In this document: positions 11,550-22,274 of the stretch, one piece after another
Layout: the number at the start of each line of letters is the position of its first letter
Numbering within the stretch: position 1 is the stretch's first letter
Source of the DNA: Chlamydoabsidia padenii
Lineage: Eukaryota > Mucoromycota > Mucoromycetes > Mucorales > Cunninghamellaceae
Length of the DNA stretch: 64,000 nt
Assembly: GCA_025330725.1 (NCBI GenBank)
Contig: JAIWND010000008.1
Location: forward strand, 558,001-622,000
Direction of reading: 5' to 3'
Program-made: the position numbers and the translations under genes
The notes under the pieces: generated by a model
Seen by the model: only the letters and a program-made list of their open reading frames with translations
What the model was told of the DNA's origin: nothing
Database searches by the model: none

Positions 11550-12750
11550 TTAAGCCTTGATAGGAGTAGATTCAGTAGGATCGGAAGTGGCAGGAGCAGG
11601 AGATGTGAATCCGGTCTTGATAGAAGCCTGTGCATAATCCGAGTAATAATGTAATTGTTCTTGAATACCATCGACAGAAGATTGGAGAAAAGGCAAGATA
11701 TAAGCATGAGACAGTTGGAGGATGTTGGTAGCCTTTTGAAGAGGTGCAATATCGTTCTTGAGCACTTCCATCCGAATAATATCGTATTCATGACCAGCAA
11801 ACTCCGCTAAAGGTTCCAGTCGAGTTTGTATAAAATCAGGCAACTTGACCGACCGTTCCTTCAAATAGTTGGATGTGAGATCGAGACGATGGAAGAGTTC
11901 GATGGTGAGTTCGTGGATTCGTTGGTGTGTGGTCGATTGTGTCGCTTCATAACCCGACTTGATATTGTCCCGGATACCCTGCACACGTTGTTCCGCCAGA
12001 GTACGAGAGTGGATGACCCAGTCTTGGAGTTGCAAGTTGATGGTTTGGATATGGTGGACAGTATCTTGTAAGAGTTGGTTGGTCTCGGTCAATCGGGCCA
12101 TTTCCGCCTTGGTACGAGGGATATGCTCGATCTGTTGATGAACATGTTGTTCAAGTCGATCCTTGATATGGTTAGCCAGTTGATAGAATCGTGCCAATGC
12201 TTCTTCTTCTTCTTTTCTGTTGATTGCTTGTTCTCCTGTAGGAGATGGTAACCATTTATCCACCAAGGTTTCAATATTACCTGCCGCTGTCAGCATACCT
12301 CGGTTCACGGGGGTCGAGACAGACGTGACAAGTTGTTGAGGTGATTGACGCACAGCCTGGACTAGTTCATCAGTGGGTTGAGTCACTGCTGGGAATCGTT
12401 GTTCAAGTATATCGAGAGATCGGCATCCAAGAGCATCGGCCTTTTTGAGGTATTGTTCAGTATAGGAAGTGTTGGCCATTTCACTTGCCTTGTTCAAAGT
12501 GGTTTCCGCCTGTTGAAGAGCATATCGACTGATTGCTGTTTGGTTGGCATAATGGTGTGCCTTGTCAAGTCCATCTTGAACCAAAGGGAAAGAAGATACC
12601 CGAGACCAAAAAGTGGCTAAAGAAATTGGGTTAGTATGTTTTAGTAATTCAATTAGTATACGACATACCTTCAGTTGATTCTGGTGATTGTGTAGTAGCA
12701 TCAGTTTCAGTAGGAATAGTGGTGTTTGGTGCTGTTGTTTGTTCAGTCAT
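11550..12750 (-). CDS. Perilipin (lipid-droplet coat protein)
   Basis: Two exons (12669-12750 and 11550-12616) sum to 1149 nt (382 aa). The N-terminus MTEQTTAPNTTIPTETDATT is disordered. The PAT-type region begins FPLVQDGLDKA and includes YLKKADALGCRSLDILEQRF, close to the ADALACRGLDKLE signature I recall from perilipins. Long amphipathic helices follow, with no membrane segment. Such proteins coat lipid droplets and control access of lipases, as in fungal MPL1/CAP20. An acid-type lipase lies about 3 kb upstream, though the two genes are not adjacent. A frame that starts in the intron at 12701 would give a wrong N-terminus. The splice-restored reading STE-ATFWSRVSSFPL is preferred. Confidence 0.88.
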
Positions 12751-13239
12751 CTTTGAAATGTCGAGTGAATAAAAGAGAAGAGAAAAAGAAAAGAAAAAAA
12801 GGGACGTGCGGTCTTTTATATGTATTTCTGTGTTTGACGTTTTTTCGACATGTGAAATGTTGGCATGGATCGGGATCTGAAAAAATGATTAAAATGAAAG
12901 AACAAGTGGTATTGCTATATTTTATTGGATGACAAAGATTGGATCATGACAAAAGAAAAAGGAGACACAATGTCGTTTATGATTCTTTCCTTTTGTACAT
13001 GAGATCAAGGAAAGAGACTATGTATCTTTTCATCATGTTTCATCCAACTCATGCATGACATGTGTCATTTGTTTGAATGTTTTATAACATGATACCATTG
13101 TTGTTGTCTTTTTAATATGGAAGGCCAAGTGCTTTTCCTTCCGTATTTTCAAACCCCGAAAAAGACAGGTCGGAGCCAACCATAGAAAAAAAAACAATTC
13201 AAGTTCTCTGTACGGCTCTTTTACTTTTTGTTGACCACA

Positions 13240-15081
13240 ATGTTTCGCTCATTGTCTTTGATCAAATCCTCACGTAAGTAAAAAGGGAGAAAAAGAACAG
13301 GTTGTGGTTGTTTACTCATCTAGTGCCCTTTTGAATGAACTTTTTATATCAGGGATAGGTCATTATGCACTTCACTACACGACAAGAGCAACAATAAACG
13401 ATGGCGGCTCACACTTGGCGAGTAAACCTAATGTATGGGTGGTCACTGATGGTGGCATCGAATCTACTCTACAAGCTGTTACTGTTGGTAAACGACTAGG
13501 ACAGTACAGTGTCAAAACAATCACTTCTAATCAATGTAGGTCAACCACCATAAATATCACGACGGTAAGGGGTTTACTCATTCTCTTACTTATTACAACT
13601 AGTTATACGGGCTCTACCTATGGTACTTCAAAAGTATATTGTCGACTGGGGAACGAAACGGAATCAAACAAAAGGTTTAACAGCATTACCTTGGTACCTT
13701 GAAGGAGAAACTGATCTACAACTACAAAGTCCTCCACCTGATTATGTCGTTTGTAGTGGTAACAATGCTGTCCCTGGTGCTTTGCAGGTGGTGCAATCCT
13801 ATCCACCCAAGCAAACTTTTTCTGGTAAGTTAATGAATAATCAAAATTATTGGTTCTGACATGTATATATTTTTTTTCTGGGGGGGGGAATGATAGTCTT
13901 CCTTGGATTCACAAACTTACCTTTTATCCATTTTGATCAAGTGGTGATACCTAAATATGAAGCCAATGTGAAAATGGCCAAACTTGGTCCTTTGGTCATC
14001 CAAAAGAATTGCATTGTCACCGAGGTATTAAAAAAAAAAATAGTCTTAACATGAACCCAATGATTTTATAGATTAACACCATTTTATTCTATTGAACACT
14101 ATCAATAGGTGCCTTTACTGGATAACTCGTTACTTGCATTGACGAGTAAATCTAAACAAGTCTGTGATGATCTATTAAAAGGACTGTCAACGGAAGGGAA
14201 AAGGGATACTACGGTGGTGGTGATTGGTGGTCATACTTCTCAATGTCGATGGTACTCTGAAGATGCAGTCAATTTGGTACATAATATGAAGGTAAGAAAC
14301 AACAAGGATCTTTTGATTAACAGCATGTGTCAAAAAAAAAAAAAAAAAAAAAAAAAGCTCATGGGTTGTTTGTGTGATGATTAGAAAATGGTTACTCAGT
14401 TACACTCAAATTTGCTTGTAATCTATACTGAAAAGACGCCTTTATCGGTAAGTGATCAACACACCAGCTACATTATCAACAACAACATGAATCTCATCCT
14501 TACTTTTTATTATTATTAATTTAGATTAAACAAATTGTAACCAACACCATCAACAAATCGATTCCGGATCATAATACAAAGGTTGTCACATGGGATGCAA
14601 CTCAAGATGAATTAACTAGTTTGGAAAGAATCGAAACATATGATAATTTGATTCATCAAGCTTCAAGAGTGATTCTTACCGCCGATCTTGATTATGCCAC
14701 AGCACATGCTACAATGAAAAGGTAATATATTATTATCCTCATCCACTCCCCTAACCTTTTTTTTTATTATATCTATTCTGTAGGAAACCGGTATATGTGA
14801 CATTTGGTGGTCAATGTCGAGGCCATCTATTACAATTCCAACGATGGTTACGGGATCAACGACTGACAAGAAAACTACGCCTGGATCGAAAACGTAAAGG
14901 ACCTGCCTCTCATCATCCAGATCATCAAAAACAACTGGTCGATCCTTACAGCTATCTAGGTCAACATCCTCCTTTTGCCGTCCCTGCCAAGGTTTTTCCT
15001 CCTGCCACTATGAATCATGTCATTCATGAGCTTGAAACCATTCGTCAAGAAAAAATCACAGGGAAACGGCGGCAGGACTAG
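13240..15081 (+). CDS. ELM1-like protein (Mito_fiss_Elm1, formerly DUF1022)
   Basis: A spliced gene starts at ATG 13240 (MFRSLSLIKSS) and ends at 15081. Recognisable blocks are VWVVTDGGIESTLQAVTVGK near the N-terminus, then PPDYVVCSGNNAVPGALQV, QVVIPKYEANVKMAKLGPLV, TTVVVIGGHTSQCRWYSEDA and LLVIYTEKTPL. Near the end come ILTADLDYATAHATMKRKPVYV and HPPFAVPAKVFPPATMNHVI. This order resembles the ELM1/DUF1022 family, known in bacteria and in plants, where ELM1 recruits dynamin to mitochondria. The short basic N-terminus could be a mitochondrial presequence. Function in fungi is not established to my knowledge. A TTTTCAAACCCCG motif lies about 90 bp upstream. An A-run of about 20 nt lies in one intron near 14334. 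Confidence 0.8.
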
Positions 15082-15336
15082 AATAGATGTAGATGTATTA
15101 TATGATATGTGTAGTTAGATAGGGCTTGTTATTATTGTAGGGATAGCGGACATGTAAATATAAATAAAATAGTAATGTTGTCTTTTGAAAATAAATGGTT
15201 AGGCCTCCACACATAGACATGTGTGGTTATTTGGTTAAATTGTTGTTTTTTATTAATAGGAAGAAGAAAAAAGTGTATCACAAGACAAACCAAGAGAATG
15301 TTAATGCTAAAGCTATATTAAATTCTAATCTATTAT

Positions 15337-18300
15337 CTATTTCCCTTTTCCATAGTCTGGTGGTGATAAAGAGGGTTGTCGTTTCATCATTGCATTATTG
15401 TTACTGGTGTGTTCATAAAAGGGGGAATCCATTGTTGTTGACATGTTGTTGCCATTGTCATCATGCTCATTGTTGTCGTTGTCGTCGTCGTCGTCTTCTT
15501 CGGATAATCGCTGTAAACGTCGGCCCTGATTCAGCATATCAAATTCGTATATAAAGGAATCATGGTTATGTCGATAGGTTGCTTGTTGTGATAGGTTGGT
15601 GTAAGCAGTTATATCCTTGGCACTTCCAGGTCCCTTGATTCGTCGTCGTACCATCCAAGATAAACCTGCCGCCATCATACCAAGAATGACCATATAAAAA
15701 TAATTAACGAGAGAAGAGTTGTCTTTCTTTGACCGTGTGATTGTTGTCGGGTCATCCATCAATTCTGAATCATCTTGATCTTGTGATGATGATGATCCAT
15801 CGCTGTCGTTTCCATAGTTGTCATCATTGGCGATCCATTGAGGTGTACTTGTCGCGGTTGAATCACCCAAAGACAGAGATGATGCTGTTGTTGTTATCGC
15901 AGATACAGAGTGAATGGGTTGATTCTCTATAGGTATACTGGTGGATGACAATGGTGAAGAGGATATCGATAATGTCGCTGTTTGAGAAGGAGATTCCATC
16001 TTGATGTTGTTTACTTGGTCTGTTGTGTGGGAAGGGGGGATTATTGTTGTGGTTGTTGCCACATGGATGATTTCGCCATCGACTTCTTCTTGCATTTCAC
16101 CCCATATTGTCAAAGTCCAATTCGTAAAGCTGCCGGTAAACTGAGAGTTTTTCCAATCGATCACACGCAATGTCCATTCTCCAGCAGGGTCTTCGTCCCT
16201 AGCAAAAATAAAAATAAAAAGAAGAGGTAAAAGTTGTTAGTGCATGTTCTTGTACAAAATATGTTATATGTATGAGCTTACCAGTGCTTCACCGTCATGA
16301 AGGTCCAATCAATCAATCCCCCTTCACTAACATCATATTTCCGTGGTGCACCTAATTGACTAGTGACATTCTGGGGACTAGTTAGTAAAACTTCCAGATC
16401 ACCTCGTCGTTCGTGTTCAATGTATACAGTTGCCGTGACATGTTCCACCCGAGCAAGGCCAGCAGCATCCACCATATCCTGTGTGATTGTCAGACTATCC
16501 GTGAGATCCTTGGTTTCCGTCGAGCGATCAGGTATAGGTCGTTTATTTCTTGGTGATGATAATTGCAGATACGTTTGAGGTCCGACTTTTTCAAAAGTCT
16601 TGGCTGCTTCGACAATGGCATAGGCGTCAAGTTTTCCGTATCCAAATTTGTGATTGTACATGCGTCCAGAAGGTAGGCGAGTCCAATCATCATCATCCAA
16701 AGACAGAGGCACCGCCGTTTGGACACACAAGTATTGCATATCCCGCCAAGTCAAGTCCGGCCGTACTGATAACACCAAAGCAAATACACCGGCTGCCAAT
16801 GGCGCTGCTGCCGATGTCCCACCATGTCGATCTGTGCATTTGTTTTGTCCAAGATCTGTTGTGTACTATTTTATTAAGAAAGGTAAAAAGTTGGTCATTA
16901 TTTATGTCTTTATCTTACCCCGCCCCGCGGTACTTACAATATTACCGCCACTACCACTAGAGTAAGTTACTACCAGTTGAGCAGAGCATCGTTCAGAGTA
17001 ATAAGGATGTTTGCCCATTCGATCGATGGCTCCAACTGTGATGGTGTAAATGCTGTTTGTATAGCCATCAAAATTACAATTGTCATCGTTACCACCACCA
17101 TTACCAGATGCAAATACATAAATCGTCCCTGTACCATTTCGACCATTGTTGATTCCATTTTTGATAGCGTCCAAAACAATTCCTTGAGGTGCTTCTGCTA
17201 CTTCGCCATAATCAGGAGGTCCCCATGAGCATGAATAGATATGGTTTTCTTGATACTTGTAGTTCAATGCCCGAGCTTCGTCTTCATCAGTGATATCTGC
17301 GGAAAGAATACGAATTCCTAGCAGATCATAAAAATGGAGAGAGGTGAGATACATTTCGATCTTTCTTTCTTTCTTTTTTTTTTTTTTTTTTTTTTTACCT
17401 GCTACTTTTGCATCATACGCCATTCCTACACCACAAACACCATTTTTGACAGCCGCAATTTCACCAGCACACCGAGTACCATGGGTATCATCAGAGAGTC
17501 TTGGTTTTGGTAAATCAGTATGATCATTAAAGTCATAAGATCCTTCAGCAAACTTGACAAAACAAAGAAACAAAATGTCAGTACAAACATATCATAATCT
17601 TACTAATGTGATACTTACAAAGTTTTCCGTGAGATCCTCGTTATCCATATCAAGCCCATCATCCAAGATCGCAACCACAACGTTTTTGCCCGTAATCCCT
17701 ATAGTCATTGTATAATCGTATATCCGAGTTAGTTACACCAAAGAGTCTCCATTTGAGTTTTGGTTACCTTGACTCCAGACACCTGTAATGTTCACATCAT
17801 GACCATGTTGTTCTTGATTAACCTTAAAAAGAGTATAAGCAATAGTATTAGTTTCACTGTGTCATATTAATCCCATCTTGCCCTTTTAACTTACCAAATG
17901 CCATTGCTGATCAAATCCAGGGTCATCAACGTTTAAAGCCAGTTTCAAGCTTTCAAACCCATCAGGAAGTTCCAAGTAATCTTGACTGGCCAAGGCATTG
18001 AGATATTGTTCTTCTTGGATGCTATCGATTACCGGACTATTATTGCTGTTGCTATCTTCTTCTTCTTCCTCTTCCTCTTCGTCGTCGTTATTGTTTTTGC
18101 TGTTGTCGTCCTTTTCTTCAGAGTCATTTGTGCTGTGAGTGGTATCCTCTTGTCGTTTCCTTCGTCTGCTGCTGTCAATATAAATAGCCGAAGGAGGTGC
18201 TCGTTTGACTATGCGTCGTCGTGGGATTTGTGGTCGTAGGGAGTCTACTTGATATATACCAGAGTCCACAAAGTTGCCGTCTCGTTTAGCCACGTGTTGG

Positions 18301-18653
18301 ATGGTTCGCTTGAGTTGCTGGAATCGATCGACCATGGCTGTGTGTATATGGCTGTCATCTTTAGGATCGTTTTGATTGCTGTATGCTCGTTTGTTCAAGG
18401 AAGGTGATGTAGACTTCAAGGTGCTTATTTCATGATATTGTTGTAATTCACCAATAGGACCTTCGTATCGAGCATCAAGATGGTGAGCTACTTCCTTGGC
18501 GGCTGCAGCATTTCCAGTTGGTATATAAAGAGTGTAGTAGTGACGAGCATGAGGTTCCCGCCGATAGAGAGATCCAGAGACCAATGTAGCAAGTAATAAA
18601 AGTAGAAGATGACAGGAGAGGGCAAAGAAACTTGGTCGTAAAAGAGTTGACAT
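15337..18653 (-). CDS. KEX2: Kexin-type proprotein convertase (KEX2)
   Basis: This is a Golgi serine protease that cleaves after dibasic sites. In order it has a signal peptide (LLLLLLATLVSG) and a prodomain with possible self-cleavage sites (RRRIVKR, SRRRKR). A long acidic linker follows, then the subtilisin domain with Asp in VVAILDDGLD, His in DDTHGTRCAG, the oxyanion residue in VFASGNGG (family residue Asn) and Ser in RHGGTSAAAPLAAG. The P domain runs from the KDLTDSLTITQDM region to VIDWKNSQFTGSFTNWTL. A Ser/Thr-rich stalk, one membrane helix (NYFYMVILGMMAAGLSWMV) and a cytoplasmic tail complete it. The tail contains FIYEFDML, resembling the tyrosine-based TGN-localisation signal of yeast Kex2. 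Several introns are present, one with a T-run near 17375-17396. Confidence 0.94.
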
Positions 18654-20392
18654 GGTTAAAGAGTACCACGATATGTAAAAGGTAAGAAGAAGATAGTATA
18701 AAGAAGAATGGTATCAAGAGGTATATCTACAGTAAGGAAAGGGAGGGGGAAGGAAAAGGTGTAAGGAAGGAAGGTGTAGGGGAAATATAATAATAAAAAA
18801 AGAAGGAAGAGAAAAGGAAATCAAATAAATTCAATTTCCCAGGCCGAAGCCTTGATAAAATAAAATAAAAAAAGGAGGGCAGGGACAAAAAAAAAAAAAA
18901 AAAAAAAAGTAAGGAGTACAGTGGGGAGTGTAAAACAAAGTATGTGGTGGTTCTATTTCCTAATGTATCGTCCAAGTTCGTTTTAACTTCTTTGCTGTCA
19001 TAACCTATTCAAGCACATTGATTAATTTATAATTGTTCTTTTTCATTGGTGATACATCAATCGATACTTCTTGTTCTTTGTTGCCAACTTACGTCGTTAC
19101 TTGATCAGTCAAAGATACAATATCACCATAACTTGAATTGCATAAACTAGTCTTGAATTCAATTTGCATACATGAAGAGTTTACCATTGCTGTTCAATCC
19201 AATTGAAGGTACCAATGTTAAGCTATATTGATAGCCTATCCATATAAGTTGAAGTGTTGTCGCCCACCCCCTTTATTTGTATGTTCCGACAGCAAATTAA
19301 AGACCTACATATTAATATCACCGTAGCCTATTCAACGAGCCTGAGCAGATAAAGTTGTTATATCTGTAATTTGTTACGCTTGATCAATGATGTGCCATGT
19401 ATGTTGGTAGTTTGGTGCAGAGGATTCCAGTTATCATCTTGTTCAGGCGTGTCTTATTGAGATAGGCGATTCTTTGCTGAGTGATGCGATTATTATGCAA
19501 TCATAGTTGATATTGTGCTGTAATAAAGTATGTTGAGAAGCTGCTTTGTTATTGACAGTACTGTGGTTGTTTCCTTGATCCGTGTGATGTTGTCTAAAAA
19601 TAACAGTAAGACACGTTTAATAAGATAAATTATCAGGGAAGGGAGGTGCTTGTGGTGTATATATATACTTTTATAGAAGGTGCTTTTACCTTTTACCGTT
19701 AAACATGACAGGAATATAGATCAAGATATGGCGACGGTGTGAGAGTATCGTCAGGTATGAATTTCACAAGCATAATGAAGAGTATCGTACCAATTTGAGT
19801 GATTACGGGCCATGTCCTCCGTTTAGATGATTGTCCTTGGAGGCCTGATAAAGTGAAAAGGTCCTCCCCTCTTTTGCCGATACCTTTTAGGGAGAGTAGA
19901 ATTGTTAGCAAAATTAAGTTGTTTTCCATACCCCTTCTTCATGCTTACCTAATACCAATAACAGTTATGTCCAACAGTCCGAGCAGCTTATCAATATCGG
20001 TGTAGAGATACAAGTGAACTATCAACACGTAGTGAGTAAAGTATAGTCCCATTCATTGTCATATCATAATTACCTGTTCAATAGTTTTGGCATTTTGGCG
20101 CTTCACTTTGAAAGTGTATGCAAAGCAATCAGGTACCTTTTATGGATTTAGGAGAGTGAGTGAGTTGTATATCCCATAAAAAGAGAGAGGAATAAAGTAA
20201 AAGGAAAGAAAAACGATTAAAATGAATCCCATCTTTTTTTAATGAGTTGGTATTTAAAACCCCGCCTAGACGAGATCATTCAAGTAAAAGATCACCCAAT
20301 ACGATAACCATACAAATAATAATGAGTTTTTTTATTTTATTTTTATCAACAAAGTTAAACTACATCAAACTACAATTTATGTTAAACTACCG
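18654..20392. other. 1.7 kb without a resolved gene; possible spliced minus-strand transcript
   Basis: The first part is the KEX2 5' region (A-run at 18887-18908). From about 19450 to 20230 the minus strand shows intron-like signals: donor GTAATT after GAACAG (about 20072), acceptor TTGATAG (about 20009), donor GTAAGC (about 19946), a CTAAC branch site with acceptor CCTAAAAG (about 19895), and acceptor TATTTTTAG (about 19600). Short open pieces such as HLYLYTDIDKLLGLLD and KRGEDLFTLSGLQGQ lie between them. I could not join them into one frame. A TTTAAAACCCCGCC motif (20253-20266) sits where a promoter would be. This could be a small protein gene with an odd splice, a decayed gene or a spliced non-coding RNA. 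Confidence 0.35.
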
Positions 20393-21334
20393 TTAAAGAG
20401 TCTTGACCTTGCCACGGAATTCTTCCACAGACTTGTATCCCTTCTTTTCCATGATTTCCACCAATTCCTTCTTGATACGATCAAACATAGTAGGACCTTC
20501 ATCCTTCAATTGAGTACCGATCTGGACAGCAGAGGCACCAGCCAAGATATGCAAGAAGGCTTCCTTACCAGAGACCACACCACCCACACCAATGACTTGT
20601 TTCCCAGGAAGACGACGGTAGAACGCATTGACATTAGCCAAGGCAGTGTTGAGTACCATCAAACCACCCAAACCACCAAACCCATCCTTGGGCTTGATCA
20701 AAGCGGTTTCCGTTTCGAGATCGATAGCCAGACCATTACCCACCGAGTTGATACAGGTCACATAGGCAAGATTGTCATACTTGTTCACCACAGCGGCGAC
20801 TTGATCGAAATGAGCAATATCAAAGTAAGGAGGAAGCTTGATACCAAAAGGTTTCTTGATCAAAGGAGCCAAGGTAGCGAGAGCAGCATCCATGGCGTCA
20901 ATATCATAACCCAATTGAGGCTTGCCGGGCACGTTGGGGCAAGAAAAGTTGACTTCAAGAATACAGGGGAGATCAGCTTGCACGAAGGATTCTACCATCT
21001 TGACATTATCAGCCAAAGAGAGACCGGACAAGGAGATAAACAAAGGCTTGGCTTGGGTATAATCAAACTTGCGAGCATAGTTCAAGTAGTATTCGTAACC
21101 TTCATTAGGGAGTCCCATTGAGTTGATGCTGCCGATTCCACTAGGCAAAGGAAGATAACGAGGAGAAGGATTGCCTTCACGGTATTCAAAAGTAGCAGAC
21201 TTGGTGATCAAGGCACCAGAGCCACTTTCTAACAGGGCTTTCAATTCTTCTTCATGTTGACACCAGACACCAGAGGCATTGAAGAAAACATTGTCAAGAT
21301 GAGTTCCCGCAATGGTTGTAGAAAGATCGACCAT
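20393..21334 (-). CDS. URA1: Class 1A dihydroorotate dehydrogenase (fumarate-type, URA1)
   Basis: This enzyme oxidises dihydroorotate to orotate in pyrimidine synthesis. Class 1A enzymes are soluble, cytosolic and use fumarate. The gene is intronless, 942 nt (313 aa), close to the 314 aa of yeast Ura1. Motifs are NASGVWC near the N-terminus, the substrate loop EVNFSCPNVPGKPQ with the class 1 catalytic Cys, the KLPPYFD lysine block, TCINSVGNG and the FMN-phosphate region GVGGVVSGKEAF/GASAVQIGTQL. There is no N-terminal targeting sequence or membrane helix, which excludes the mitochondrial class 2 enzyme. The start was set at ATG 21332-21334 (CCATGG context); the frame is open further upstream but has no earlier ATG. 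Confidence 0.94.
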   Translation of the reverse strand: MVDLSTTIAGTHLDNVFFNASGVWCQHEEELKALLESGSGALITKSATFEYREGNPSPRYLPLPSGIGSINSMGLPNEGYEYYLNYARKFDYTQAKPLFISLSGLSLADNVKMVESFVQADLPCILEVNFSCPNVPGKPQLGYDIDAMDAALATLAPLIKKPFGIKLPPYFDIAHFDQVAAVVNKYDNLAYVTCINSVGNGLAIDLETETALIKPKDGFGGLGGLMVLNTALANVNAFYRRLPGKQVIGVGGVVSGKEAFLHILAGASAVQIGTQLKDEGPTMFDRIKKELVEIMEKKGYKSVEEFRGKVKTL

Positions 21335-21472
21335 GGTTGTGTTGCTGTGTTGATAAAACAATTAAAGAAGAGAAAGAGGAGAACCCCACAACATTGCAAA
21401 AAAAAAAAAAAAAAAAAAAAATTGACGGCCTTGTCGCTCTAATTACAACCCCGCTAGTGGCGTGGGCCTGTG

Positions 21473-21514
<42 letters not shown>
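21473..21514 (+). repeat. Poly-A run, about 42 nt
   Basis: This is the longest homopolymer in the window. It lies about 140 bp upstream of the URA1 start, where it reads as poly-T in the gene's direction. A long dA:dT tract at this distance could act as a nucleosome-depleting promoter element. Confidence 0.9.
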
Positions 21515-21517
<3 letters not shown>

Positions 21518-21734
21518 TAATTGCTTCGGTCGTGGAATATGAAATCCACCCACAGAATTTGCTATATTGGTTAGATCCATCGAATACATCACATTATATT
21601 ACGTTTTTGACAAAATCTACAATGCAAATACATCATTACACCCCCCCTGTGAGAATCGTGGATGAGTTCAATGATATCACATTTTGATTGTCCAATGGGA
21701 ATCTTTTCGAGAAGCCCGGAATTTTAAAAACATA

Positions 21735-21767
21735 TTTTAAACCCCGTTTCATGCAAAGCTGCATGAA
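21735..21767. repeat. Copy of the dispersed CCCG/hairpin repeat
   Basis: TTTTAAACCCCG (21735-21746) is followed directly by a perfect hairpin. Its arms are TTCATGCA (21748-21755) and TGCATGAA (21760-21767), with a four-base loop. It is one of the cleanest copies of the recurring intergenic element. Confidence 0.75.
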
Positions 21768-22274
21768 TCAACTGCCCTTTCTCATTTGACCGGCCCAAGC
21801 GTAAAACGTGCCCATAAAGATAAAGCAAATGTAATCGGATCATTATGATTATGAAAAGAAAAAAAGGAGTAAAGGTATTTGACAAGTAATGACGCGGGGA
21901 TTGAATGTCCCCATTTTATGGAATTGGGTGAATTTACGATTGAACGAGAAATGTTAAGGAGTACAAGGGGGTGGAGAAAGATTTAAAGAATGAAACAGAA
22001 AATGTCGATTCCACTGTTTATCAAATAGGTAAAAGCAGCTTTTTTTTTTTTTTCTATTCACTCCGAACCCATACTTGCGATTCCTATACATGTCATTTTG
22101 GCGGGAAAATGTTCGATGGGATGTCCTTATATTTTTTTTTTCCCTTAAGAATGCCACCCGGGATATTTTCTTTTTTCTCTTTTTCCTTTATCACTTTGCT
22201 TGTCACCTCTCTGTGTGAGATCTTTCCATCCACTCCTTTATCATATAGCAATACATTAATTTCGATACTCACAC

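Larger units (their letters stand above)
21335..22274. other. Intergenic region between URA1 and the Zn-cluster regulator
   Basis: No gene is seen. The region holds two long A runs (21398-21421 and 21473-21514), a CAACCCCGC variant of the dispersed motif (about 21446), and a full composite copy at 21735-21767. The two genes are divergent, so this is a shared promoter region of about 940 bp. Confidence 0.7.

Noticed and set aside
13304..13702. Plus-strand frame starting inside the ELM1-like gene with MVVYSSSALL
   Set aside because: It reads through introns; the spliced model from 13240 joins conserved blocks and the frame-disrupting part contains donor and acceptor sites.
20510..21121. A 203-codon plus-strand frame
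   Set aside because: It lies antisense to URA1, whose protein has clear catalytic motifs; the plus-strand translation shows no domain.
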